From the NCBI GenBank assembly GCA_902496945.1, contig CABVDE010000021.1, forward strand, positions 1 to 31,647: 31,647 bases of DNA, in the 5' to 3' direction. Shown piece after piece: positions 1 to 7,290 of the stretch; the first letter of the stretch is position 1, and every line of letters starts with the position of its first letter. Source of the stretch: an uncultured Collinsella sp. GTDB taxonomy: Bacteria; Actinomycetota; Coriobacteriia; Coriobacteriales; Coriobacteriaceae. The notes under the pieces were generated by a model, which saw only the letters and a list, made by a program, of their open reading frames with translations, was not told the origin of the DNA and made no database searches. A program made the position numbers and the translations under genes.

Positions 1-46
1 TCAGGCTGCTCAATTTCCGATGCTCTTTTTGCTCAAATCCTCTTGA

Positions 47-295
47 CGAAACACAAAGAATCCTGAGACCAGGCGAAAAGGGGCGGAGGACGACCCGGTT
101 TGGCAGGTCTGTTCCGTGTGCGGAAGCCTCTACATGGCGAGGAGCAGATCGAGGAAGCTCGTCCTCCTCGGGGAGGAGAAGCCAAGCCGATTAAAGATTC
201 CGACGGCTACCACGTGCTCAGAGGCGTGCCGCATGGCCGCGACGCGGGCATGGCGGCAGGATGTCGTACTGATTGAGTGGGGCGCAGCTCAATAG
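47..295 (+). pseudogene. Small zinc-finger-like ORF, apparently lacking a start
   Basis: An open frame runs from just after a TGA at 44-46 to a TAG at 293-295. It reads a CSVCG motif, a basic middle and then TCSEACRMAATRAWRQ. This C-x2-C plus C-x3-C layout, followed by an Arg-rich helix, resembles short zinc-binding proteins common on phages and integrative elements. No ATG, GTG or TTG precedes the first cysteine pair in this frame, so the gene is probably truncated or frameshifted, or the true start was lost. Its stop lies inside a good terminator hairpin, which argues that a gene really ended here. It belongs to the integrated element. Function is not known. Confidence 0.35.
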
Positions 296-313
296 CGGGC
301 TGCGCCCTTTCTT
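280..313 (+). terminator. Rho-independent terminator at the end of the zinc-finger-like ORF
   Basis: A perfect 9-bp stem, GGGCGCAGC (280-288) with GCTGCGCCC (299-307), is followed by TTTCTT on the plus strand. It contains the stop of the upstream small ORF and abuts the 3' end of the convergent integrase gene. Confidence 0.65.
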
Positions 314-1439
314 ATCCGGCGAGCCCCTCGAGCGCTTCCGCCGCCGACTCCATCCCGGCGGGCGTGTTGGACGTATAGACGTTAAGGGTCATTGCTGCAT
401 TTGCGTGACCAAGAAGATAGGAGACAGTCTTCACGTTTACCCCTTGGGAGATAAGGTGCGTGGCGAACGTGTCGCGGAGGTCGTGGAACGTGGCTCGCTT
501 TCCAGCCGCTCCGATGAGGTTCATCGCCTTGGCGAGCGACGTGAAGTCCTTCGTGATGCGGTCGGGCGTGTAGAACGAGTCTCCGTCTCCGAGGACATAG
601 TGGTCCTCCCGCGCGCTTACCCCGAGAGAGCTCCTGAGGGAGCGCAGAGTATCGGCGAGCCCCTTCTCGAGGACGACCTCCCGTTCGCTTGCCTCGGTCT
701 TCGTGCCCTTGAGATAGGGTCTACCATTCGACACTCCGACGGCGCGACCGACTCTGATTCTGTTGGCAACGAGGTCAACGTCGCCCCACCTGAGGCCAGC
801 GACCTCCTCCCTTCTGAGTCCGGCGAGCAGCCCGAGGCGCGCCGCAACGTTCTGTTTAGTCGTGGGGGACGCGTCCAGGACGGACAAAAGCATCGAACGG
901 CTCCTCTCGTCGAGCGCGTTCGGACGAGGCTTCCGACGCTTCGGCGGCTTGGTCGCCTTGTTGAAGGGGCTGCGATGGATATGGCCCATCTCGCAGGCGT
1001 AGTCCATCACCTGTTTGAAGAAGCGATGGTCCTTTGCAACGGTGTCGGCGACGAGGCCGTCCGCGAGCAGGGCTGCCTGCACGTCCATGACGTTCTCCGG
1101 CGTTATCTCTTCGATTGAGTAGCCCTCGAGATAGCGCGCGAGATGCTTGATGGAGCTGCGGTAGTTGGTCGCGGTGCTCGCCTCTATCTGCTGGGAGCGC
1201 TCGCGCTCGCCAACGCAATCCAACATGTACGCAATGAGCTTGCGACTTGAGGCGCCGTCGCCGTCCTGCTCGATCAGCTCCCTTCTGATGTCCTCCATGA
1301 TGAGGGTCGCGGCTCGGCGAGAGGTCGCTTCGAACGATCTGGTTACGATGCTCGAGCCGTTTCTATCGGTCCGGCAGAAGCGTGCCTGCCAGTGTCCCTT
1401 GCTTCGCTCGCGCAGGCTTCCTTTCGAGTAAGTTGCCAT
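312..1439 (-). CDS. Tyrosine-type site-specific integrase
   Basis: This 375-residue recombinase catalyses integration and excision of the element whose right end occupies the start of the window. Three parts are visible: an N-terminal arm-binding-like region (MATYSKGSLRERSKGHWQA), a SAM-like core-binding domain around residues 65-170, and a C-terminal catalytic domain. The catalytic domain shows the Arg motif (AGLRREEVAGLRW), the H-x-x-R box (FHDLRDTFATHL), the following His (LLGHANAAMTLNVYT) and the Tyr nucleophile in NVYT. The chosen ATG at 1439 begins the typical MATYSKGS sequence; an in-frame ATG at 1544 would add 35 residues that do not look like the family. The gene reads away from the attachment site at 1650-1694, the usual arrangement for tRNA-targeting integrative elements. 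Family assignment is firm; whether the element is a prophage or an ICE cannot be told from this end. Confidence 0.95.
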   Translation of the reverse strand: MATYSKGSLRERSKGHWQARFCRTDRNGSSIVTRSFEATSRRAATLIMEDIRRELIEQDGDGASSRKLIAYMLDCVGERERSQQIEASTATNYRSSIKHLARYLEGYSIEEITPENVMDVQAALLADGLVADTVAKDHRFFKQVMDYACEMGHIHRSPFNKATKPPKRRKPRPNALDERSRSMLLSVLDASPTTKQNVAARLGLLAGLRREEVAGLRWGDVDLVANRIRVGRAVGVSNGRPYLKGTKTEASEREVVLEKGLADTLRSLRSSLGVSAREDHYVLGDGDSFYTPDRITKDFTSLAKAMNLIGAAGKRATFHDLRDTFATHLISQGVNVKTVSYLLGHANAAMTLNVYTSNTPAGMESAAEALEGLAG

Positions 1440-1460
1440 TGAGACCAGCTCCCGAATGTC

Positions 1461-1513
1461 TGTCCAAATGAATGATGGCTGCTGTCCAAACGCTGTCCAA
1501 AATAGGTTTGGAC
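1461..1513. repeat. Candidate integrase arm-binding repeats (TGTCCAAA)
   Basis: TGTCCAAA occurs three times in direct orientation (1461-1468, 1483-1490, 1494-1501) and TTTGGAC once inverted (1507-1513). All lie between the integrase start and the attachment site. Clustered short repeats in this position are typical of integrase or excisionase arm-type sites; binding here is inferred from position and repetition only. Confidence 0.45.
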
Positions 1514-1649
1514 TCACCGTAACGGACGGCCTGTCTGGAATCATAGAGAATCAGAAAAGCCGAGATAGACGGACCAATCGGACGCTCTGGATGCATGAAG
1601 TGTGAAGATTGATTCACTGGGAAACGCCTGTTGACGGAGCGGCAGGGCG

Positions 1650-1694
1650 CTGACACGGAAGAGGTCACAAGTTCAAATCTTGTAACGCCCACCA
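1650..1694 (+). other. Attachment site: 3' fragment of tRNA-Val(GAC)
   Basis: The sequence gives the 3' part of a tRNA: anticodon loop CTGACAC (anticodon GAC at 1652-1654), anticodon-stem 3' half GGAAG, variable AGGTC, T-arm ACAAG-TTCAAAT-CTTGT (1667-1683), acceptor AACGCCC (1684-1690), discriminator A and CCA (1692-1694). The expected 5' partners, CTTCC just before the anticodon loop and GGGCGTT about 75 bases upstream of the CCA, are absent, so this is not a complete tRNA. It is best read as the chromosome-distal attachment repeat left by an element that integrated into the tRNA 3' end. The intact tRNA should lie to the left of the window, beyond the other element end. Confidence 0.8.
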
Positions 1695-1702
1695 AATGTT
1701 CG

Positions 1703-1735
1703 CAGCCCAGAGGCATTGCCTCTGGGCTGTTTTGT
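1703..1735 (+). terminator. Terminator following the tRNA fragment
   Basis: A 13-bp perfect stem (CAGCCCAGAGGCA at 1703-1715 with its complement at 1717-1729) is followed by TTTTG. It is probably the original terminator of the tRNA gene, displaced from the tRNA 5' half by integration. Confidence 0.85.
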
Positions 1736-2044
1736 TTTATGTCAACAAACTTGTCAGCAAAAATTGAATCATTGTTCTGTCCATGATGCTTTCATGCTGC
1801 TCCGGTACTGCTGTCGCCTCTCATAAATCTTGATCGATCTCGACCGCAACATGTTGGTCAAGCATAATCTTTTGGATTCTTTTGTCGTGAGCGGCTTGGT
1901 TTTGGTAGGATTTGTCAGCGGCTTGGCTAAGGGGGTTTTATAGCTGCCGTGCAGGTAGCCGTGTTGGTAACGTTTTACCGACTTACCAAAGACCCCTCAT
2001 TTTTAATGCGTCTGCAAAATGACCAATTGCCTTGACCTGCTGAA
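1736..2044. other. Intergenic stretch without a recognised gene
   Basis: No coding frame with a plausible start and ribosome binding site is seen. The region is AT-richer than its neighbours. It contains a small inverted repeat, TTGGTAA (1964-1970) with TTACCAA (1983-1989), which could be an operator or a hairpin. GCGGCTTGG occurs twice near 1891-1927. No function can be assigned. Confidence 0.4.
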
Positions 2045-2060
2045 ACACTATATGTTGTGT
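2045..2060 (+). promoter_or_regulatory. NrdR box upstream of nrdD
   Basis: ACACTATATGTTGTGT closely matches the palindromic consensus bound by NrdR, the ATP/dATP-sensing repressor of ribonucleotide reductase genes. NrdR boxes normally occur as pairs about 31-33 bases apart. A degenerate second half-match (ACAGGATATAGA from 2079) overlaps the likely -10 element, as expected for repression. The first box is clear; the second is weak. Confidence 0.75.
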
Positions 2061-2090
2061 TTGACCTAAAAAAAGAATACAGGATATAGA
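2061..2090 (+). promoter_or_regulatory. Predicted nrdD promoter
   Basis: TTGACC at 2061-2066 and TATAGA at 2085-2090 are separated by 18 bases and lie directly after the NrdR box. Transcription would start near 2097 and leave a leader of about 220 bases before nrdD. Confidence 0.6.
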
Positions 2091-2096
2091 TGCGTC

Positions 2097-2317
2097 TTTG
2101 TCGTATGATAGATGGCGGACAGAGAACGAGGACCTAACTTATCCCATTCGGACAGACCTGTGAGCCGCTTGATCGGCTACGAGGATTGTCCGCATGAGGA
2201 CCTATGGTTTATCGAGAACACAGATTGCGCGACGGCGCCGCAAGACAGGGGTAAGCCCTGCCGGGCATCGTTTGGCTCTGAAGCGCAATGGGATTTCGAC
2301 GCGAAAGAGGCAAGAGG
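2097..2317 (+). other. Long 5' leader of nrdD
   Basis: If the promoter at 2061-2090 is right, this is an untranslated leader. Short hairpins are possible, for example GAGCCG with CGGCT near 2161-2178 and GTCC with GGAC near 2188-2201. I recognise no known riboswitch. An ATG at 2112 opens a 69-codon frame but has no ribosome binding site and looks non-coding. Confidence 0.35.
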
Positions 2318-4540
2318 ATGAAGATCATCAAGCGCAGCGGCACCGAGGTTGTCTTTGACATCGATAAGATCGTCAATGCGATCCGTGCTGCAAACTTGGA
2401 GGTTGAGGAAGGTTCTCGCCTTACCGACCGCCAGGTGATCTACGCGGCTCAGAACGTCGCCGAGGCATGCGAGAATGCCGGTCACACCGTTTCGGTCGAG
2501 GAGATCCAGGACTTGGTCGAGGACGAGATCATGCGTCTCGACTGCTACGAGGTCGCTCGCCACTACATCATCTATCGCTATGTTCAGAGCCTGAAGCGCC
2601 AGAAGAACACGACCGATGACAAGATCCTGTCGCTCATCGAGTGCAACAACGAAGAGGTCAAGCAGGAGAACTCCAACAAGAACCCGACCGTCAATTCCGT
2701 TCAGCGTGACTACATGGCCGGCGAGATTTCCAAGGACCTGACGCAGCGCGTGCTGCTGCCCCAGGCGATCGTGGATGCCCATAATGAGGGCCTGATTCAC
2801 TTCCATGATTCGGATTACTTTGCCCAGCACATGCATAACTGCGATCTGGTGAACCTGGAGGATATGCTCCAGAACGGCACCGTTATCTCGGGCACGCTGA
2901 TCGAAAAGCCGCACAGCTTCTCGACGGCCTGCAATATCGCGACGCAGATCATCGCCCAGGTTGCTTCCTCCCAGTACGGCGGCCAGTCGATTTCGTTGAC
3001 CCATCTTGCTCCCTTTGTCGAGGTGAGTCGTCAGAAGATTCGCGGCGAGGTTGCCCGCGAGCTCGAGGAGCTTGGCGTTTCCGCATCTCCCGAGAAGGTT
3101 CGCGAGGTTGTTGAGGACCGTCTGCGTGACGAGATCCGTCGCGGTGTCCAGACGATTCAGTATCAGGTTGTGACCCTTATGACCACCAACGGCCAGGCGC
3201 CGTTCGTGACGGTCTTCATGTATCTCAACGAGGCTCGCTCGGCCCAGGAGAAGCACGACCTTGCCATGATCGTGGAGGAGACGCTCCGTCAGCGCTATGA
3301 GGGCGTTAAGAACGAGGCCGGCGTGTGGATAACTCCGGCGTTCCCCAAGCTTATCTACGTGCTCGAGGACGACAACGTTTACGAGGATTCCCCGTACTTC
3401 TACCTGACTCAGCTGGCTGCGAAGTGTACCGCCAAGCGCATGGTGCCCGACTACATCTCCGAGAAGAAGATGCGCGAGCTCAAGCTGTCGAAGGGCGAGA
3501 CCGCGGGCAACGGCGACTGCTATACCTGTATGGGTTGCCGCAGCTTTCTGACGCCCGACCGCTCCGGTAACGGCTTCAACAATGTTGCCAATGCGCTGAA
3601 CTACGACCCGAGCAAGCCCAAGTACTACGGCCGCTTTAACCAGGGCGTTGTGACCATCAACCTGCCCGATGTCGCGCTGAGCTCGCATCAGGACATGGAC
3701 AAGTTCTGGAAGATCTTCGACGAGCGCCTTGAGCTGTGCCACCGCGCCCTGCTGTGCCGTCATGAGCGCCTGATGGGTACGCTTTCGGATGCCGCACCGA
3801 TTCTTTGGCAGTACGGCGCCCTCGCTCGTCTGAAGAAGGGCGAGACGATCGACAAGCTGCTCGTAGGCGGTTACTCCACCATTAGCCTGGGCTATGCCGG
3901 CCTGTATGAGTGCGTCAAGTACATGACGGGCCACAGCCACACCGAGAAGGAGGGCACGCCGTTTGCCATGGCCGTCATGCAGCGCATGAACGACAAGTGC
4001 GCCGAGTGGAAGGCCGCGAGCGATATCGATTTCTCGCTGTACGGTACGCCGCTGGAGTCGACGACCTACAAGTTCGCCAAGTGCCTGCAGCGTCGCTTTG
4101 GCATCATCCCGGGCGTGACGGACAAGGGCTATATCACCAACAGCTACCACGTCCACGTGTCCGAGGAGATCGACGCATTCGACAAGCTCAAGTTCGAGGG
4201 CATGTTCCAGCAGCTTTCGCCGGGCGGTGCCATCTCCTACGTCGAGGTTCCCAACATGCAGGATAACCTTAAGGCTGTTATCCGCGTGATGCAGTACATC
4301 TACGACAACATCATGTACGCCGAGCTCAACACCAAGAGCGATTATTGCCAGGCGTGCGGCTACGACGGCGAGATCAAGATTGTCGAGGATGACGGCAAGC
4401 TGGTGTGGGAGTGCCCCAGCTGCGGCAACCGCGACCAGGAGAAGATGAATGTCGCCCGTCGTACGTGCGGCTACATCGGTACCCAATTCTGGAACCAGGG
4501 TCGAACCGAGGAGATCCGCGACCGAGTGCTGCATCTCTAA
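2318..4540 (+). CDS. nrdD: Anaerobic (class III) ribonucleoside-triphosphate reductase
   Basis: This 740-residue glycyl radical enzyme reduces ribonucleoside triphosphates to deoxyribonucleotides without oxygen, using formate as reductant in the characterised family. The N-terminal ATP-cone (MKIIKRSGTEVVFDIDKIVNAI, about residues 1-95) senses ATP/dATP. The catalytic barrel carries the CYTCMGCRSFLTP segment. Near the C terminus are the zinc cysteines CQAC and CPSC and then the glycyl radical loop RTCGYIGTQFWNQGR. The ATG at 2318 is chosen because AAAGAGG lies 7 bases upstream and the protein then begins as the family does; an ATG at 2288 would add 10 non-homologous residues. Its activase nrdG follows after an unusually long spacer with two giant inverted repeats. 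A NrdR box and promoter lie upstream. Length is normal for the family. Confidence 0.98.
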   Translation: MKIIKRSGTEVVFDIDKIVNAIRAANLEVEEGSRLTDRQVIYAAQNVAEACENAGHTVSVEEIQDLVEDEIMRLDCYEVARHYIIYRYVQSLKRQKNTTDDKILSLIECNNEEVKQENSNKNPTVNSVQRDYMAGEISKDLTQRVLLPQAIVDAHNEGLIHFHDSDYFAQHMHNCDLVNLEDMLQNGTVISGTLIEKPHSFSTACNIATQIIAQVASSQYGGQSISLTHLAPFVEVSRQKIRGEVARELEELGVSASPEKVREVVEDRLRDEIRRGVQTIQYQVVTLMTTNGQAPFVTVFMYLNEARSAQEKHDLAMIVEETLRQRYEGVKNEAGVWITPAFPKLIYVLEDDNVYEDSPYFYLTQLAAKCTAKRMVPDYISEKKMRELKLSKGETAGNGDCYTCMGCRSFLTPDRSGNGFNNVANALNYDPSKPKYYGRFNQGVVTINLPDVALSSHQDMDKFWKIFDERLELCHRALLCRHERLMGTLSDAAPILWQYGALARLKKGETIDKLLVGGYSTISLGYAGLYECVKYMTGHSHTEKEGTPFAMAVMQRMNDKCAEWKAASDIDFSLYGTPLESTTYKFAKCLQRRFGIIPGVTDKGYITNSYHVHVSEEIDAFDKLKFEGMFQQLSPGGAISYVEVPNMQDNLKAVIRVMQYIYDNIMYAELNTKSDYCQACGYDGEIKIVEDDGKLVWECPSCGNRDQEKMNVARRTCGYIGTQFWNQGRTEEIRDRVLHL

Positions 4541-4551
4541 TAACCATCCCA

Positions 4552-4689
4552 GGCTGCCCCGTAGCGAGGCCCCGGACCTTTACTCGCTATTTCGGGTAGT
4601 CCTGGCTCACGACGGAGGCGCCACTGGCGCCTCCTGTTCGTGCGGAACTCATATCGAGCAAAGGTCCGGGGCCTCGTTACGGGGCAGCC
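4552..4689. repeat. Long inverted repeat A between nrdD and nrdG
   Basis: A 30-base arm at 4552-4581 (beginning GGCTGCCCCGTAGCGAGG) pairs with 4660-4689; only one position differs and it would be a G-U pair in RNA. Inside lies a second perfect hairpin, GGAGGCGCC (4614-4622) with GGCGCCTCC (4626-4634). The transcript would fold into a structure of about 138 bases starting 12 bases after the nrdD stop. No T-run follows, so it is not a classical terminator. It may be a palindromic repeat element or an mRNA processing or stability signal that sets the nrdD to nrdG ratio. Confidence 0.9.
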
Positions 4690-4789
4690 AAGTTATCGTA
4701 GCTGAGATGCAGCAGGCGGTCTGCTCACTCCTCGAAGTTCTTAGCGGAAATGAGTTGAGCTGCAATGACGATTCGCGTGCAATGGCGGT

Positions 4790-4803
4790 TGAGCTGCAGC
4801 TCA
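4790..4803. repeat. 14-bp perfect palindrome
   Basis: TGAGCTGCAGCTCA lies between the two long inverted repeats, and its first half, with upstream flank (GTTGAGCTGCA), also occurs near 4754. The rest of 4690-4867 shows no convincing gene. Function is unknown. Confidence 0.5.
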
Positions 4804-4867
4804 GAATTTATTGGACCTCGAACCCTATACTCGATGTTCGCTTCGTTCATTGAGTTGCCCTTTGCAT

Positions 4868-4951
4868 GAGGCCGGGACATATCGTCCCGCCCGCAGTTTC
4901 GCAGGCCGCAGGCCGAGAATGTTTGAGGACGGGATGATATGTCCCGGCCTC
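4868..4951. repeat. Long inverted repeat B just upstream of nrdG
   Basis: A 25-base arm at 4868-4892 (GAGGCCGGGACATATCGTCC and onward) pairs with 4927-4951 with two mismatches. The right arm ends one base before the GGGAG ribosome binding site of nrdG, so folding could affect nrdG translation. It shares the GAGGCC start motif with part of repeat A but is not a copy of it. Confidence 0.88.
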
Positions 4952-4966
4952 CCGGGAGAGTCATTT

Positions 4967-5548
4967 ATGAACTACGCGAACATTAAGTATTTCGACATTG
5001 CTGATGGGGAAGGCGTTCGTACTTCTCTGTTTGTGAGCGGCTGCCGTCGTGGGTGCAAGAATTGCTTTAACTCTGTCGCGTGGGACTTTGCCGCGGGCGA
5101 GCCGTTCGATCGTGCCGTCGAGGACAAGATTATCGAGAGCCTCGATCATCCCTTTATTGACGGTCTGACAATTCTGGGCGGCGAGCCTATGGAGCCCGAG
5201 AACCAGGCGGGGCTCGTTGAATTTATCGAGCGTGTTCGTGCCGCTTATCCTGCGGGGTCAGGAAAGACCATTTGGTGTTTTACCGGCGACGTGCTCGAGG
5301 AGCTTATGCCGGGTGGTCGTCACCATACCGAGGTGACGGACCGTATCCTTGCCTGCCTCGATATGTTGGTGGATGGCCCGTTTGTTCAGGACCTGTACGA
5401 TATCTCATTGCGTTTTAGGGGCTCGAGTAACCAGCGTGTGATCGATATGAACGCTACGCGCGCCCGTGCTGCGCGTGAGGGTGTTGCGCTTTGCGGCGCT
5501 GTGGAGCTTTGGCGGGACGATCCAGTCTATTCGACCCATACTATGTAG
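4967..5548 (+). CDS. nrdG: Anaerobic ribonucleotide reductase activating protein
   Basis: This 193-residue radical SAM enzyme generates the glycyl radical on NrdD. The 4Fe-4S ligands are the three cysteines of CRRGCKNC (about residues 27-34), followed by the SAM-binding LTILGGEPM. The ATG at 4967 is chosen because the family begins with MNYANIKYFDIADGEG and GGGAG lies just upstream; in-frame upstream codons to 4811 run through inverted repeat B and are not protein-like. It lies about 430 bases after nrdD, far more than usual for this pair. The next gene, folE, starts 66 bases downstream. Confidence 0.96.
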   Translation: MNYANIKYFDIADGEGVRTSLFVSGCRRGCKNCFNSVAWDFAAGEPFDRAVEDKIIESLDHPFIDGLTILGGEPMEPENQAGLVEFIERVRAAYPAGSGKTIWCFTGDVLEELMPGGRHHTEVTDRILACLDMLVDGPFVQDLYDISLRFRGSSNQRVIDMNATRARAAREGVALCGAVELWRDDPVYSTHTM

Positions 5549-5614
5549 CTTGTGGCCGATGCCAAAAGGCGTGGTACCATAGCGCGAACGCAAAATCGGA
5601 AAAGTGAGGCCCAG

Positions 5615-6172
5615 ATGGTCGATCAGGAAAAAGTCGAGGCCGCCATTAAGCTGTTGCTTGAGGGCATAGGTGAGGACCCAACTCGTGAGGGCCTGCTGGA
5701 GACGCCGGCGCGCGTTGCCCGTATGTATGGCGAGATTGCCGGCGGCATGGACCAGAGTGCCGAGGAGCACCTGTCCAAAACCTTTGCCGTCGCTTCGAAC
5801 GATTTGGTTATCGAGCGCGATATCACGTTTTACTCCCTGTGTGAGCATCATCTGCTGCCGTTTTACGGCAAGGCTGCCATCGGCTATATCCCTAGCGGTC
5901 GCGTGGCGGGGCTTTCAAAGCTCGCCCGCACGGTTGAGGTCTACGCCCGTCGCCTGCAGCTGCAGGAACAGCTGTGTGCGCAGGTTGCCGATGCCCTCAT
6001 GGAGTATCTTGCTCCCCAGGGGGCGATTGTGCTCATGGAGGCCGAGCATATGTGTATGACGATGCGCGGCGTCCAAAAGCCTGGCACCAAGACCGTGACG
6101 CTTGCTCGTCGCGGTGTCTTTGAGACCGATCCGGCACTTGAGGAGCGGTTCTTTAGGATGCTGGGACGTTAA
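5615..6172 (+). CDS. folE: GTP cyclohydrolase I
   Basis: It converts GTP to 7,8-dihydroneopterin triphosphate, the first step of folate synthesis, as a zinc enzyme in the cytoplasm. The protein has 185 residues. Visible signatures are SLCEHHLLPF (zinc Cys and catalytic His), GYIPSGRVAGLSKLAR, and AEHMCMTMRGVQKPGT with the second zinc Cys. I chose ATG 5615 (VDQEKVEAAIKLL follows) with GTGAGG upstream. A GTG at 5552 would add 21 residues lacking family similarity, and a possible -10 element (TACCAT, 5575-5580) lies inside that extension. It heads a short folate run with the HD protein and folB. Confidence 0.96.
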   Translation: MVDQEKVEAAIKLLLEGIGEDPTREGLLETPARVARMYGEIAGGMDQSAEEHLSKTFAVASNDLVIERDITFYSLCEHHLLPFYGKAAIGYIPSGRVAGLSKLARTVEVYARRLQLQEQLCAQVADALMEYLAPQGAIVLMEAEHMCMTMRGVQKPGTKTVTLARRGVFETDPALEERFFRMLGR

Positions 6173-6173
6173 C

Positions 6174-6755
6174 ATGAGGGTCGTCAACGACTTTACATCG
6201 AAGACCGACGAGGGGACGCCGCGTCGCGGCTTTATGGCTTCGGGCCTGGCCCCCTTCGGCACCATGCCTCGCATCGACTATATTGTCGGCAGCGGGCTGT
6301 TCCGACGCCATTTGGGCAATATTGCGCGCTTGGAATCGGGGCGTATCTTTTGCCGTCACGGTGTCGACCATCTTCTGGATGTCGCTCGCATTATGTGGAT
6401 CAAGAATCTTGAAGAGCGGCTCGGATTTGACCGCGAGGTCATTTATGCCACAGCACTTCTTCACGATATCGGCAAAGATGAACAGTACGAATCGGGTATA
6501 TCCCATGATGTTGCAAGCGAGCGCGTCGCCGATGCAATTCTCGGCGGCATGCCTGATGATGTGGCGTTTGCGCCAGCCGATGCCGCAGCCATTAAGACGG
6601 CTATCTTGGGTCATCGAAAGCTGCGTGTGAACAGCCAGCCGCTCGAGCGCCTGCTCTATGCGGCCGACAAGGCATCGCGTGCCTGCTTCGCTTGCCCTGC
6701 GCGCAATGCTTGCAACTGGAGCGATGATAAAAAGAACCTGTCGATTCGCGTGTAG
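6174..6755 (+). CDS. HD-domain phosphohydrolase-like protein
   Basis: This 193-residue protein carries an HD-superfamily metal-binding signature: RHGVDHLLDVARIM (first His), then LLHDIGKDEQY with the His-Asp pair, and a later ILGHRKLR. Such domains hydrolyse phosphate esters of nucleotides or related compounds. The start at 6174 follows the folE stop by 1 base, so the two are probably translationally coupled. Its place between folE and folB suggests a link to pterin or folate metabolism, perhaps dephosphorylation of a pterin intermediate, but this is inferred from context only. A Cys-rich tail (CFACPARNACNW) is visible near the C terminus and could bind a metal. Confidence 0.85.
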   Translation: MRVVNDFTSKTDEGTPRRGFMASGLAPFGTMPRIDYIVGSGLFRRHLGNIARLESGRIFCRHGVDHLLDVARIMWIKNLEERLGFDREVIYATALLHDIGKDEQYESGISHDVASERVADAILGGMPDDVAFAPADAAAIKTAILGHRKLRVNSQPLERLLYAADKASRACFACPARNACNWSDDKKNLSIRV

Positions 6756-6798
6756 TCGGTATGCGCGGTCGGGGTTCTAAGCGAAGGAGACGATCGCG

Positions 6799-7284
6799 AT
6801 GACTAATAAAAAACTACCCGAGAATGCAACTAGGGTCGAGGGCGCCGAGCTCGCCCGTCGTGGCAGGGGTGACATTTCTACTGCGACGGCGGTACCCCAT
6901 GTGAGCTATGACGACCTTCGCCATGCCGACCGCATTGTCATTGACGGCCTTGAGGTCTTTGCCAACCATGGCGTGTATCCCGAGGAGAACGCCCTGGGAC
7001 AGAAATTCATCGTGTCTCTGGTGCTCTATGCCGACTTGCGTGCGGCAGGGGAGCACGATAGCTTGGACGTCTCGATTGACTATGGCTCGGTGTGCCATGA
7101 CGTCGATGGCTATCTGCGCGAGCATACGTTTAAGCTCATCGAGGCCGCAGCCGAGGGGACGGCTCAGATGCTGCTGCGTCGTTACCCCTTGCTGCTTGGT
7201 GTGCGCATCAAGCTCGATAAGCCGTGGGCGCCTGTTGGCCTGCCCTTGGCGAGCTGTGGTGTCGAGATCGAGCGCGTGCGCTAG
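6799..7284 (+). CDS. folB: Dihydroneopterin aldolase
   Basis: FolB cleaves 7,8-dihydroneopterin to 6-hydroxymethyl-dihydropterin and glycolaldehyde in folate synthesis. The core (IVIDGLEVFANHGVYPEENALGQ from about residue 45) shows the conserved active-site region. It is followed by DYGSVCHDVDGYL, FKLIEAAAEGTAQ with the catalytic Glu, and a terminal VRIKLDKPWAPVG. At 161 residues it is longer than the usual 120, owing to an N-terminal extension of about 40 residues without recognised features. The ATG at 6799 has a good GGAG upstream, so the extension is probably real; a later start inside it is possible. It ends the folE-HD-folB run. Confidence 0.93.
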   Translation: MTNKKLPENATRVEGAELARRGRGDISTATAVPHVSYDDLRHADRIVIDGLEVFANHGVYPEENALGQKFIVSLVLYADLRAAGEHDSLDVSIDYGSVCHDVDGYLREHTFKLIEAAAEGTAQMLLRRYPLLLGVRIKLDKPWAPVGLPLASCGVEIERVR

Positions 7285-7290
7285 TCGACG

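Noticed and set aside
273..1118. 281-codon plus-strand frame opposite the integrase
   Set aside because: Antisense shadow of a clear integrase gene.
1620..1694. Complete tRNA gene
   Set aside because: The anticodon stem 5' half and 5' acceptor strand do not pair with the 3' half, so only a fragment is present.
1363..1716. Minus-strand 117-codon frame starting with GVTRFELVTSS-like sequence
   Set aside because: This is the well-known false frame read across a tRNA 3' end; the region is the attachment site and integrase upstream sequence.
2112..2321. 69-codon plus-strand ORF before nrdD
   Set aside because: No ribosome binding site, no recognisable motif, and it overlaps the leader and start of nrdD.
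2177..4534. 785-codon minus-strand frame opposite nrdD
   Set aside because: It is the antisense shadow of nrdD, caused by GC-rich codon bias, with low-complexity Leu/Val/His content.
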